Origin: an uncultured Opitutaceae bacterium
GTDB lineage: Bacteria; Verrucomicrobiota; Verrucomicrobiia; Opitutales; Opitutaceae
Assembly: GCA_951813085.1 (NCBI GenBank)
Contig: OX638348.1
Location: forward strand, 753,627 to 817,626
DNA length: 64,000 nt
Direction: 5' to 3'
Part shown: positions 45,797 to 54,946 of the stretch, piece after piece
Layout of the letters: the number at the start of each line of letters is the position of its first letter
Position numbering within the stretch: position 1 is the first letter of the stretch
Position numbers and translations under genes: made by a program
The notes under the pieces: generated by a model
What the model saw: the letters and a program-made list of their open reading frames with translations, nothing else
Database searches by the model: none
What the model was told of the DNA's origin: nothing

Positions 45797-47329
45797 ATGT
45801 CTGACCTGACCACGTCCTCTCCCGTCTCTGCTTATCTTTCTTCGCGTTCGCCTGAAGAGACCCATCCCGCCATGTTGAGCTATGTAGCGAATCTTCAGCA
45901 GGTTGCGGAAGTGAATGCTCCCATCGCGGCGTCCATCGTCAAAGAGCTGGAAGATCAACGCAGCAATCTAAAGCTGATCGCTTCCGAGAATTTCACCTCG
46001 CTCAATACGCAAGCAGCTATGGGCAACTTGTTGACCGACAAGTATGCTGAAGGGTTTGCGGGTTCGCGTTACTATGCGGGCTGCGACAATATAGACGCCA
46101 TCGAATCGGAAGCGTGCGAGCAGGCGCGGCGACTCTTCAATGCGGAGCACGCCTATGTTCAGCCTCACTCCGGAGCGGATGCGAACTTGATTGCGTTCTG
46201 GGCCATTTTGCAGGCGAAAGTGGGAGTTCCGCTGATGGAGTCGATTGGCGAAGGCAATCCTTCGAAGATGACGCGCGACGATTGGAACAAGGTGCGCGCC
46301 GCTATGGGGAATCAACGAATGCTTGGTCTCGACTACTACTCGGGAGGCCATCTAACGCATGGCTATCGCTTCAATGTTTCCGCTCAATTTTTCGATGCTT
46401 ACAGCTACTCTGTGAGCAAGGAGACCGGTTTGCTCGACTACGATGCCCTCGAAGCGCAAGCGGAGGACGTTAAGCCGCTGATTCTTCTAGCGGGCTACAG
46501 CGCATATCCGCGGAAGGTCAACTTCCGTCGCATGAAGGAGATCGCAGACAAGGTAGGGGCCGTGCTGATGGTAGACATGGCGCACTTCGCGGGATTGGTT
46601 GCTGGGAATGTCTTCGAGGGCGACTACAATCCGATGCCGTTTGCCGACGTAGTAACCACCACGACCCATAAAACGCTTCGCGGTCCGCGTGGAGGAGTGG
46701 TGCTTTGCAAGAAGGCGTTCGCAGAATATGTCGACAAAGGTTGTCCGCTGGTGATCGGCGGTCCGTTGCCGCATGTGATGGCAGCTAAGGCGGTCGCTTT
46801 CAAGGAAGCGAACAAGCCGGAGTTCAAGGACTATGCGAAGAGCGTGGTCGCTAATTCCCGCGCGATGGCCCAGGCTATGATTGAAGAAGGGCTCACGATT
46901 TGCACAGGAGGATCGGACAATCATCTGCTGCTTATAGATGTGACGCCCTTCGGCCTTAACGGTCGACAAGCGGAAGCGGCCGTTCGCGAATGCGGGGTCA
47001 CCTTGAATCGGAACTCGCTTCCTTTCGACCCGAATGGCCCTCACTACACGAGCGGATTGCGCGTTGGCGCTCCCGCGATCACTTCCCTAGGAATGGGCGA
47101 GTCGGAGATGAGGGAGATAGCGTCCTTGTTTAAGTTGATCCTATCCAATACAAAGCCGTTGACGCTTACCAAGGGAAAGAATGCGGGTAAGCCAAGCAAA
47201 GTTAAGTACGATATTCCTGATTCTATTATTGAGGAAGGAAAGCGGCGCGTTAAAGCCTTGCTTGATACCTTCCCGCTATATCCAGAATTGGATATTGATT
47301 TTCTAAGGTCGCACTTCGGAGCCAAGTAA
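45797..47329 (+). CDS. glyA: Serine hydroxymethyltransferase, long PVC type
   Basis: A 510-residue PLP enzyme that interconverts serine and glycine with tetrahydrofolate. The PLP-binding Lys is in TTTTHKTLRGPRGG, and KLIASENFTS and YAEGFAGSRYYAGC are family blocks. It is about 80-90 residues longer than most bacterial enzymes (about 420), with an N-terminal extension of about 50 residues and an insert before the PLP site, a form known from the Chlamydia/Verrucomicrobia side. The ATG start has no strong ribosome site. It is a single gene. Confidence 0.95.
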   Translation: MSDLTTSSPVSAYLSSRSPEETHPAMLSYVANLQQVAEVNAPIAASIVKELEDQRSNLKLIASENFTSLNTQAAMGNLLTDKYAEGFAGSRYYAGCDNIDAIESEACEQARRLFNAEHAYVQPHSGADANLIAFWAILQAKVGVPLMESIGEGNPSKMTRDDWNKVRAAMGNQRMLGLDYYSGGHLTHGYRFNVSAQFFDAYSYSVSKETGLLDYDALEAQAEDVKPLILLAGYSAYPRKVNFRRMKEIADKVGAVLMVDMAHFAGLVAGNVFEGDYNPMPFADVVTTTTHKTLRGPRGGVVLCKKAFAEYVDKGCPLVIGGPLPHVMAAKAVAFKEANKPEFKDYAKSVVANSRAMAQAMIEEGLTICTGGSDNHLLLIDVTPFGLNGRQAEAAVRECGVTLNRNSLPFDPNGPHYTSGLRVGAPAITSLGMGESEMREIASLFKLILSNTKPLTLTKGKNAGKPSKVKYDIPDSIIEEGKRRVKALLDTFPLYPELDIDFLRSHFGAK

Positions 47330-47450
47330 CTCCGATTAGAATACAAATTTCCAATTCTGAACTTGGAAGTCGCGTTCCGGTCCGAAGGCGATGAACTAGG
47401 AAATCTTCCCCCTCAATCTTTGGCGTTTTAGATCGATGGGAGGCTATCGC

Positions 47451-47885
47451 TCAGCCAGCGGCGGCGAGCGCTTGGTCGATCTTTTGCTTGATTGTCGCAG
47501 GGCTGTCGTCCCGATCGATTTGACCTAGAATCTTCCCACTGTCGCGGTCGATCAACACCATGAAACCGGTCTTCAGTCCGATATCATGCAAAACCGCTTC
47601 TAGTCCGATCGTATGGGCAAATAGATTCGACTGGTACTGGGTGGAAAGATTGGTGACGTCGAACTGAGTGAAGAAGACGGGCTTGTTGACATATGATTTT
47701 TGAACCTTGGCGAGTTTTGGGTCTAGGGTCTTGCACGAGGAGCACCAGTCAGCATAGAAGAGCGCCCCGATTACTTCGGGCTCGGTAACCTTGAACGTTT
47801 CCAATGGGCTCGATTTTGCGGCTTGAGCGGAGGCAATGCCAACTAGGGCGAATGCCGCCATGAATAATGCGGTCCGGTATCTCAT
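47451..47885 (-). CDS. Secreted thioredoxin-like protein
   Basis: A 144-residue thioredoxin-fold protein with a signal peptide (about 1-23). The redox motif is CSSC in FYADWCSSCKTLDP. The rest keeps the thioredoxin beta-alpha pattern but lacks the usual cis-Pro context I would expect (GFMVLIDRD instead of a TPT-type loop). It would act in the periplasm on disulfides or as a reductant donor. Confidence 0.85.
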   Translation of the reverse strand: MRYRTALFMAAFALVGIASAQAAKSSPLETFKVTEPEVIGALFYADWCSSCKTLDPKLAKVQKSYVNKPVFFTQFDVTNLSTQYQSNLFAHTIGLEAVLHDIGLKTGFMVLIDRDSGKILGQIDRDDSPATIKQKIDQALAAAG

Positions 47886-48055
47886 AGTGAATAAGCGATA
47901 TATATTGGTTTTCGTTCCAACGGACCTCGATTGGCCTTGGTTGGGTTCGATGGAGGAAACGGTTGGAGGATTGCTTTGAATTCATCCGACCAGATAAGGT
48001 CGTTTTTAATTTGATATCGCGCGGGTCCAAGTTACCAAGTCGATTGTCAGAGCAG

Positions 48056-49330
48056 ATGCCGCGAAACACTTTTTACAGCGACTATGATTTCGAGCCTGTC
48101 CAAGATGGGAGGCGACCGAATGACTATCGGACACCGTTCCAGGTGGATCGGGACCGGATTATCCACTCGTCAGCGTTTCGGAAGCTACAATCGAAAACGC
48201 AGGTGTATTTGTCTGGCGAATATGATTTCTATCGGACTCGATTGACCCATTCGATCGAGGTGGCTCAGATCGGTCGTTCGATATGCCACTTCCTCCAAGA
48301 AGATTCGGAGTATCTGAATCATGAGTTCCATGTTGATTCGGACTTGGTGGAAGCCTGTTGCCTCAGTCACGACTTAGGCCATCCTCCCTTTGGCCATGGA
48401 GGCGAACGTACGCTGCGGCGACTCTTTCAAGATATAGGCGGCTTTGAAGGCAATGCGCAGACGTTGCGGCTGATAACGGATACGCTCTATCAAACCAATG
48501 GAGTTCAAAGAGGCATTTCCCCCACGCGCGCTTTCTTGGATGGCGTGCTTAAGTACAAGTCGACGTTTTCGGAAAGAGCAGGGCCCGACAACCACTATAT
48601 CTTCGATATTCAACGAGTGTATCGAGATTTCGCTCACGCTGGGGAGCCAAGGCTCCTAGGCGAGCAACCTGATGGAGCCTTTGAGCATCTATCCAGCCTG
48701 GAATGCCAGATTATGGATTGGGCGGATGATACGGCTTATTGCATCAATGATATCGTCGATGGGGTTCGAGCGGGTTTTCTCACCATGGAGCGCCTTGAGC
48801 GGTGGGCCGCTCGAGAGGGATTGGATGCGGAGACGCAGCCCCTATTCGATGCCTTCATAAATGACATTCGGAAAGAGCAGCTTGAAGCGATTTTCAGTAT
48901 CAAGATAGGTGAATTTATTCGAGCTTGTCGATTGGCGCCAAGGGAATGCACGCATTCCAAGGCGACGAATCGATACGCGTTTAAATTGGCTATCGACTCG
49001 GAGTCGAAACGGGCTGCACGCTTTTATAAGCGAGTAGCGCTGGACCTGATCTTCAGGTCTGCGCCGCTTCAGCAGATGGACTACAAAGGCGATCGAGTCT
49101 TGGAAGACTTGTACCGGGCAATCTCTGATTCCTATTTTGAATCACGTAAACCCAAGTCTAAGATACTTCCTGAGCAAGCGGCGATATGGATGCAAAATGC
49201 TGGTGACGACGAAGTCGGCAAGCGCCTCGTAGCGCGTGATTTTCTAGCTAGCTTGACCGATAGGCAGGCACTTCGGATTCACAAGCGATTGTACGATCCC
49301 GAGTACGCGTCGATCATTGACCTGGATTAG
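48056..49330 (+). CDS. dgt: dNTP triphosphohydrolase
   Basis: A 424-residue HD-domain deoxynucleoside triphosphate triphosphohydrolase of the dGTPase-like family, which removes triphosphate from dNTPs. The metal site is RTRLTHSIEVAQIGR, then SHDLGHPPFGHGGE with the HD pair, and a later Asp in MDWADDTAYCIND. The ATG at 48056 is preferred over a codon at 47963 because family members begin near RTPFQVDRDRI, about 20 residues in. Single gene, divergent from the thioredoxin-like gene. Confidence 0.92.
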   Translation: MPRNTFYSDYDFEPVQDGRRPNDYRTPFQVDRDRIIHSSAFRKLQSKTQVYLSGEYDFYRTRLTHSIEVAQIGRSICHFLQEDSEYLNHEFHVDSDLVEACCLSHDLGHPPFGHGGERTLRRLFQDIGGFEGNAQTLRLITDTLYQTNGVQRGISPTRAFLDGVLKYKSTFSERAGPDNHYIFDIQRVYRDFAHAGEPRLLGEQPDGAFEHLSSLECQIMDWADDTAYCINDIVDGVRAGFLTMERLERWAAREGLDAETQPLFDAFINDIRKEQLEAIFSIKIGEFIRACRLAPRECTHSKATNRYAFKLAIDSESKRAARFYKRVALDLIFRSAPLQQMDYKGDRVLEDLYRAISDSYFESRKPKSKILPEQAAIWMQNAGDDEVGKRLVARDFLASLTDRQALRIHKRLYDPEYASIIDLD

Positions 49331-49544
49331 CGTAGCTACGTAGGCGTTGAGCGTCGTACGTAAGGTTGGATAGAGTATTGGGAGCCGCTCTCGTGGGGCG
49401 CTGCGCATAAGGATCAGTTAGCAAGTTTCGGTAAATTGCTATGCCGATCCTAGAGGATTTCTTAAGTTCTAAGGGTGATTACCGATTGGAATTGGAGTTT
49501 CGAGTATCTCGAGACGGCTCCTTCGACAATCCAATTCCAATTCA

Positions 49545-50078
49545 ATGAAAAGTACGATTTCACCTATTCTCCTATGCGTTCTCGCGATTCTATCTATTTC
49601 CGCGGTTTCCGCGGATAGTTTTACGTTGGCTAGCGGCGATGTCGTCAACGGGAAAATAACGGGAATCCTCAATAGCCAAGTCACTGTGGAAAATGGAGCT
49701 GGCGAGAAGGTGTCGCATGGCTTGGCAGATTTCGATGCCGCGACTCAGGAAGCCATAGATGCCTAGGCTAAAAAGCACCCCTTGCTCGTAGACGTTTATA
49801 CGAAGTTCGACAAGCAGCCAGTCATCAAGTCGAGTTCGAAGCCTCTTTTGCCGGACGAATTTCGAAAATCCAGTTTCAAGGGAATGGTAAGCATTGATCT
49901 CGTTCTGGACCAGAATGGCAAAGTGATTTCCGCGAAGGTGCAGAAGTCCACGCATCCTGAATTGGAGGCCCCTACGATCAAGGCTGCGAAAAGCTGGCGG
50001 TTCGAGCCGGCGAAAGTAGGTGGCAAAGCTGTAAAGGCGAAGCTGCGCGTACCCTTCAAGTTTTCTACGGAAATATAA
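49545..50078 (+). pseudogene. TonB-C domain protein cut by in-frame TAG
   Basis: A single frame from ATG 49545 (signal peptide, about 1-23) to 50078, broken only by TAG at 49764-49766 after 73 codons. The first part is a short beta domain (SGDVVNGKITGILNSQVTV). After the stop comes a TonB-C-like domain (MVSIDLVLDQNGKVIS, AAKSWRFEPAKVGGKAVKA). The frame continues without loss across the stop, so one 176-residue protein with a changed codon is likely. The next start after TAG is a TTG at 49782, which would give a 98-residue protein without a signal. It is followed by a chemoreceptor gene 21 bases later. Confidence 0.72.
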
Positions 50079-50099
50079 AAAGCTCACCCACGGTCATAA

Positions 50100-52052
50100 A
50101 TGAATCATCTCTCATTTGGTAAAAAAATGAGCGCCACGGTTCTCTTAATCCTCGTTTTCTTCGTTACCCTCGCTTGCGTATCCTTCTGGGCAGTATCGAG
50201 CTTGAATCGGTCGTTCAGTCTATTCTCTGAGAGCGTAGATGTGGGAAATACCGCGGCGAAAGAAGTTGCGACGGCATTCAAGATGAGGACCAACGTTGGT
50301 GAGTATCTGGGAAGGCCCGATGCCGCTCTGGTCGAAAAGCATGATGAAATGCTGGCAGAGCTGGAAAGCGATTTTTGGATATTGATCGAAGGCGCTTCCG
50401 ATGCGAATCAAAAGCAATTGCTGGAGTCATCATTGCAAATAATGAATGACTACGATGCGGCCTTTAAGGAGATCGTTTCGCTTTCCGGCGCGAAGGGGGA
50501 GATCGAGACGAATCAAATTCGTCCTTACGGAGTCGAGATCAAGGAAATGCTGAAGGAGCTGCTCGCTGCCGATCAAGCTAAGGGCGATATCGAAGGCGCC
50601 TTCGCTACATCGTCCGCTCTGCAAAGCATGTTTGAAGCGGAATCTGCAGTCAATCGATTCATTGCGGGATTTGACGAGGCAGATGCCACGGTTGGGATGG
50701 AATCGATCGAACGTCTCGTAAAGCAGCTTGATTCCCTCAATGAGGACTATGCGATGTCTGCTGAATTTGATGAAAGCCTCAAGGATGCAGCGAAAGAAAG
50801 CGCCTTGAAACGCAGCGGGGAACTCGCAAACAGCTACGAAACCAGCTTGGGTTCATTGACATCAACCTTGTTAAGTATTAAGAATATAAATACAGAGAGA
50901 TTGCTTCCAGCGGGAGCTGAATTTGCCGAAACCGTGACGCTCGTTCAAAATGGAATTGGGATCGAACAGTCTCAGTTGCGCAGCCAAGTAACGAAAGTGC
51001 AAGGCAATGCCCGATTCGGCGTGATCGCCATTAGCATAGCGGGCTTCGCTCTCGGAATAACCTGCAGCACCTTCATTATTAGAAATATAACAAAGAAAGT
51101 AGATACGATCGTACGACGATTGGAGCAATGCTCATTGGAAACGTTTACTGCCTCTCAGCAATTGTCGGCGAGCAGCGAGAGCTTGGCTCGCGACTCCTCA
51201 GAACAAGCCGCATCCATCGAAGAGACGAGCTCCTCCCTCGAAGAGGTGAACGCAATGACGGAAAAGAATGCCGAGAACGCGGATACCGCCAAGAAGCTGG
51301 CCCGCGAAGCTCGGGTTGCGGCGGAATCGGGAGCGGAATCGATGAATGACATGATCGTCGCGATGCAGGACATCAAAGATTCCAGCGATAATATTGCTAA
51401 TATAATCAAGACAATCGACGAGATCGCTTTCCAGACCAACATCCTGGCACTGAACGCTGCGGTAGAAGCCGCTCGAGCAGGAGAGTCCGGAGCGGGATTT
51501 GCAGTAGTTGCAGATGAAGTACGCAGCCTGGCCCATCGCTCGTCTGAAGCCGCGTCAGTGACTGCGCAGAAAATTGAGAATTCGGTTGAGAAAAGCGAAC
51601 GCGGCGTCGAGCTGAATCAGCGCGTTGCTCAAAACCTGCAGACGATCGTGGAGCACACGCAGCATATGGATGAGCTTGTTGCTCAAATCTCCGATGCGTC
51701 TATTGAGCAGAACAAAGGCGTGGGGCTAATTCAAAACTCGATCGCCAGTATGGATACCGTAACGCAAAGAAATGCGTCCGGCGCGGAAGAAACCGCTTCC
51801 TCTTCAAAAGTGCTATTGACGCAGTCCAATACCATGCAAGGAGCGATTTCAGACCTCGTTTCCGTTATTTCGGGCAAGCAGAAAGAAGAGGCGTCCATTG
51901 CCGGAAGCTACCTGGAATTCAACACGTTCGACCAAGCGCCTGCGCGGATCGATACTCGAATCGAACCGTCCACGCTAGTGAATCGCCGGGGGTCAAACTT
52001 TGAGTTGGCGTCGAATATCGATGATGCCTTCAAGGAAGGATGGGACAATTAG
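50100..52052 (+). CDS. Methyl-accepting chemotaxis protein
   Basis: A 650-residue chemoreceptor. It has an N-terminal membrane helix (about 10-32), a long helical-bundle sensor outside the cytoplasm to about residue 300, a second membrane helix ([16 protein letters not shown]), and a long signalling coil. The hairpin [20 protein letters not shown] and [20 protein letters not shown] is the kinase-contacting tip. No clear HAMP block separates the helix and the coil. No CheA or CheW gene is in the window. Ligand unknown. Confidence 0.93.
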   Translation: MNHLSFGKKMSATVLLILVFFVTLACVSFWAVSSLNRSFSLFSESVDVGNTAAKEVATAFKMRTNVGEYLGRPDAALVEKHDEMLAELESDFWILIEGASDANQKQLLESSLQIMNDYDAAFKEIVSLSGAKGEIETNQIRPYGVEIKEMLKELLAADQAKGDIEGAFATSSALQSMFEAESAVNRFIAGFDEADATVGMESIERLVKQLDSLNEDYAMSAEFDESLKDAAKESALKRSGELANSYETSLGSLTSTLLSIKNINTERLLPAGAEFAETVTLVQNGIGIEQSQLRSQVTKVQGNARFGVIAISIAGFALGITCSTFIIRNITKKVDTIVRRLEQCSLETFTASQQLSASSESLARDSSEQAASIEETSSSLEEVNAMTEKNAENADTAKKLAREARVAAESGAESMNDMIVAMQDIKDSSDNIANIIKTIDEIAFQTNILALNAAVEAARAGESGAGFAVVADEVRSLAHRSSEAASVTAQKIENSVEKSERGVELNQRVAQNLQTIVEHTQHMDELVAQISDASIEQNKGVGLIQNSIASMDTVTQRNASGAEETASSSKVLLTQSNTMQGAISDLVSVISGKQKEEASIAGSYLEFNTFDQAPARIDTRIEPSTLVNRRGSNFELASNIDDAFKEGWDN

Positions 52053-52274
52053 CGCGACGATGAATTTATAAGCGTTTAGCCGAAGCATCGCATCGAGGGC
52101 AATCCATCCAATAGCTCGGTCGGTGTTTGGCTAGCGCGCTTCAATTTTTACCAGAATAGCGACAGAAGGCGGCTCCAAGCGATTGGGGCGCGTTCTGCGT
52201 TTTAAGGTGATGCAATTAAGGCACGGCTGGCAGGTTCATTTGAGAAGGTCGCGAATACTCCGATAAAGGAGGGG

Positions 52275-53424
52275 ATGAAGGGAACGCGGATACATCGCTT
52301 TGTGATGCTCGTGGGGCTGCTGCTGATCAGCGATGCGACTCTGTTCGCCAATGAGGCCGATACGTATGAATCGCTTTTGGCGGGAGAGACACTGTATCGG
52401 AATGTCGTGGTACGTTCGACGAATGAAACCTCATTGATCGTCACGCATGCGGGGGGCTCGCCCAAATTCCTCTCAAGTCCCTGCCGTCCGATCTTCAGCG
52501 AAAATATGGGTATAGCCGACAAGTTGGCTGCCCGCCGCGAAAGCGATCTGGAGCGAATGCGCCGCCGTCAGGTCATCGACTCGAAGCAACGCCTAGAACG
52601 TTTGAAAGAGGCCGAGGAAAAAGCACGGAAGCAGTCGATTAGAAAGGGCAGAGGCAACACGGGACAGCAATTTGGTATTCCACCGGAAATCGCTAATGAG
52701 GTCGATCTAAGGCCGAAATTCAAGGCGCTTGGAATTGGGGTTCGCAATCAAGGCACCGACCGAGCTGCGCCATCCATGCCATCGTCGGCGCCATGGAATA
52801 CCTTGGCGTCGCCTAGGCTCCTCTGAAAATTTGTCTGAGTACTATCTCTATTGGGCGACGTTGAAAACGCTGGGCCGCTACGATCAAAGAGAACGATGGA
52901 GTGGAGCGGCGAGCTCTGACGAGGATGCGGGTTCTTATCTTAACGAGGTATTTCAAGCGCTCCGATCGTTTGGGATCCCCAACAACGACGAGGCGGGCGA
53001 TCTGGGAAAGAACGCGTCCCAATACGAAATCGAGACACCTAGCAGTCAATTGATCGACCTAGCCCGCAAGCGCTCTAATATTCGAGCCTTCGCTATCCCC
53101 GGAAGAGATCCAAATATCCTGCTCGGAAATATCATTCATGCCCTGAACGCAGGCGAACCCGTCGTGGTGGGTATGGGCTGGCCCTATTTTCAAGCCATTC
53201 GGAAGACGGCCTATATCGAAAACCAGAAACCGCGTGACAACTACGGTCATGCGGTGACTCTAGTAGGCTATCGAAGCCCGACGAATACTCTGGAGGGCAC
53301 GACTTTTATTTTTCGCAATTCCTGGGGCGCGAAGTGGGGAGCGAGCGGCTATGGATATGTGCGGCACAAATTTATTGTAGAGAATATCTACAACGCGTTC
53401 GTTATGGAAGCCCACCAGTCTTAG
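52275..53424 (+). pseudogene. Papain-like (C1A) peptidase broken by two frameshifts
   Basis: A secreted C1A-type cysteine peptidase split over three frames. The first frame starts at ATG 52275 after a good AAGGAGG site, with a signal peptide, a charged coiled stretch, and EVDLRPKFKALGIGVRNQG, the usual entry to the catalytic domain. Near 52759-52768 the frame shifts; the next frame holds the nucleophile block CAIHAIVGAMEYLG. Near 52809-52818 it shifts again into SSENLSEYYLYW, which continues to the end with the His in NYGHAVTLVGY and the Asn in FRNSWGAKWGASGYG. All three catalytic residues are thus present but not in one reading frame. Its end overlaps the convergent glycosyltransferase by 23 bases. 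Confidence 0.86.
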
Positions 53425-54565
53425 CGAGGGATTCCAGCTGAGAATCGTATTGGGAAATCTGGGCGGACCAATCGTATCGAGCGAGCTCGCGGCCTGCCTT
53501 GAAATCCGCTTTCCAGAGATCGCTTTCTATGAGAGCGACCATCGCCTCGATCGCCTCGGCTTCGTCATCATAGAAGTTCTGCTGGAAGCGATCTGGATTC
53601 AAGTGATCCGGGTAAGCCAGCTTGCGCGGGATAATCGGATGGCATCCGCAATATTGAGATTCAATGACGCTCTGACCAAAGAAGTCTTGGTTCGATGTAA
53701 CGAGAGAAATATCCGCTTTCCAGAGCATTTCGGCGTAGTCGCTGAAACGAGGCAATTGGCCGAACTGTATGATCCGGTCACTCAAACGTTCTTTGGCTTC
53801 CGTAAAGTACGGAGGCGCTTCCTCGAACCCTTCACCGAGCAGGGCTACTTCGAAATCGATGCCTTTTTCTAGTAGGGCATAGAGGATACGGAAAAAGCTA
53901 TGCGGATTCTTGTCGTATTCCCATCGGTGGTTCCAAACGATGATTGGGCGTGCATTCGGTGGCGCTTGGTGGCTTGGGCGATGGGCGTCGAAGGCGATTA
54001 GGTCCGTGCCAAGCCAGAGCGTTTCCGATTTGGATTCAATCTCTTCGATTGTATCCAAATTGTTGAAATCTGGATAGGTGTTGAGAAAACCGGGAAGCGC
54101 TTGGATAAATCCGAAACGATGATAGTCAGAGTTGAAGTAGACTCTGTCCGCTGCCAACGCGCTCGTGTAGTTGATGAATCCGTAGTGAAGATTTCGACCT
54201 GATTTTTTGTCCCCATCTCTTGGAGACCATGGATAGAGAATCTGGTTTTCATGGAAATAGATTCCCACGGGCAGCTGTCCGTTTTTGTTGCGACGAATCC
54301 TGCTTAGGAAAACCGATGCATCCAGCATATCAGTTGCGACGATTGCATCGTAGGAATCGCTTAGGGAAAGGAATTGCTCAGCGAGAGTGACCGCGGCCCC
54401 GTGCATGCGCCATTTCCAATGGCGACCCGGCAGCGAGAGTATGTCGATTCGATGCCGAGAGCGCGACCGGAGTTCGTTTGCCCATCGTTCGTGAGATCCT
54501 GTATAGAACGGTTCTATGAGACAGAACGACAGCGGCTCGGTCTCATTCGACGCGGAACGGGTCAC
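53402..54565 (-). CDS. QTMAN/GTDC1-like glycosyltransferase
   Basis: A 387-residue glycosyltransferase with a DUF3524-type N-terminus (FCLIEPFYTGSHERWANEL, LPGRHWKWRMHGAA) and a GT4-like C-terminal half (VSLVTSNQDFFGQSVIESQYCG). This pairing defines the family of the tRNA-queuosine mannosyltransferase (GTDC1 in animals), so it may add mannose to queuosine in tRNA-Asp; related bacterial members are not all tested. The start is GTG. A one-base gap to the small zinc-ribbon-like gene upstream suggests co-transcription. Confidence 0.85.
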   Translation of the reverse strand: MTRSASNETEPLSFCLIEPFYTGSHERWANELRSRSRHRIDILSLPGRHWKWRMHGAAVTLAEQFLSLSDSYDAIVATDMLDASVFLSRIRRNKNGQLPVGIYFHENQILYPWSPRDGDKKSGRNLHYGFINYTSALAADRVYFNSDYHRFGFIQALPGFLNTYPDFNNLDTIEEIESKSETLWLGTDLIAFDAHRPSHQAPPNARPIIVWNHRWEYDKNPHSFFRILYALLEKGIDFEVALLGEGFEEAPPYFTEAKERLSDRIIQFGQLPRFSDYAEMLWKADISLVTSNQDFFGQSVIESQYCGCHPIIPRKLAYPDHLNPDRFQQNFYDDEAEAIEAMVALIESDLWKADFKAGRELARYDWSAQISQYDSQLESLAKTGGLP

Positions 54566-54566
54566 G

Positions 54567-54809
54567 TCAATTGCTCGGGCACCCGCACCCGCCCTGGTTG
54601 CAGCAGCTATCGCCCATTGAGGGCGAGGGGACGCTCTTTTCGCTGCCGCTTACATTGAATCCGTATCCCCCGGTGATTACGCGCTTCACAGGAGCTCCAG
54701 ATTCGGGATGCCGAGTGAGCGGCGCATCATTCATGCTCTGGGTGTACTCGAACCGAATAGGCGTCTCTTCTTCGGATTCGGGTATGGTCTCGTAGATGTA
54801 GGTGGCCAT
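54567..54809 (-). CDS. FmdB-like small protein
   Basis: An 80-residue protein that starts ATYIYETIPESEEETPIRFE and continues with a VKRVITGGYGF block, like FmdB-family zinc-ribbon proteins, but the two Cys pairs usual near the N-terminus are missing. A Cys cluster at the very end (SCCNQGGCGCPSN) could bind metal instead. The ATG at 54809 is taken as the family start. It lies one base before the glycosyltransferase gene. Function unknown. Confidence 0.75.
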   Translation of the reverse strand: MATYIYETIPESEEETPIRFEYTQSMNDAPLTRHPESGAPVKRVITGGYGFNVSGSEKSVPSPSMGDSCCNQGGCGCPSN

Positions 54810-54946
54810 GCAATCGAGGATGAGGCATAGCGATTCGCCGTCAAGTCTCGCGGCGCTGCGGACGCGTAGCAGGTCTCTTGAGGTGGGTCTTTGGAACAGA
54901 AGTAATATCTTGCTAAGAGAATGCATTCGCTCTGGTTTAGCCCCTT

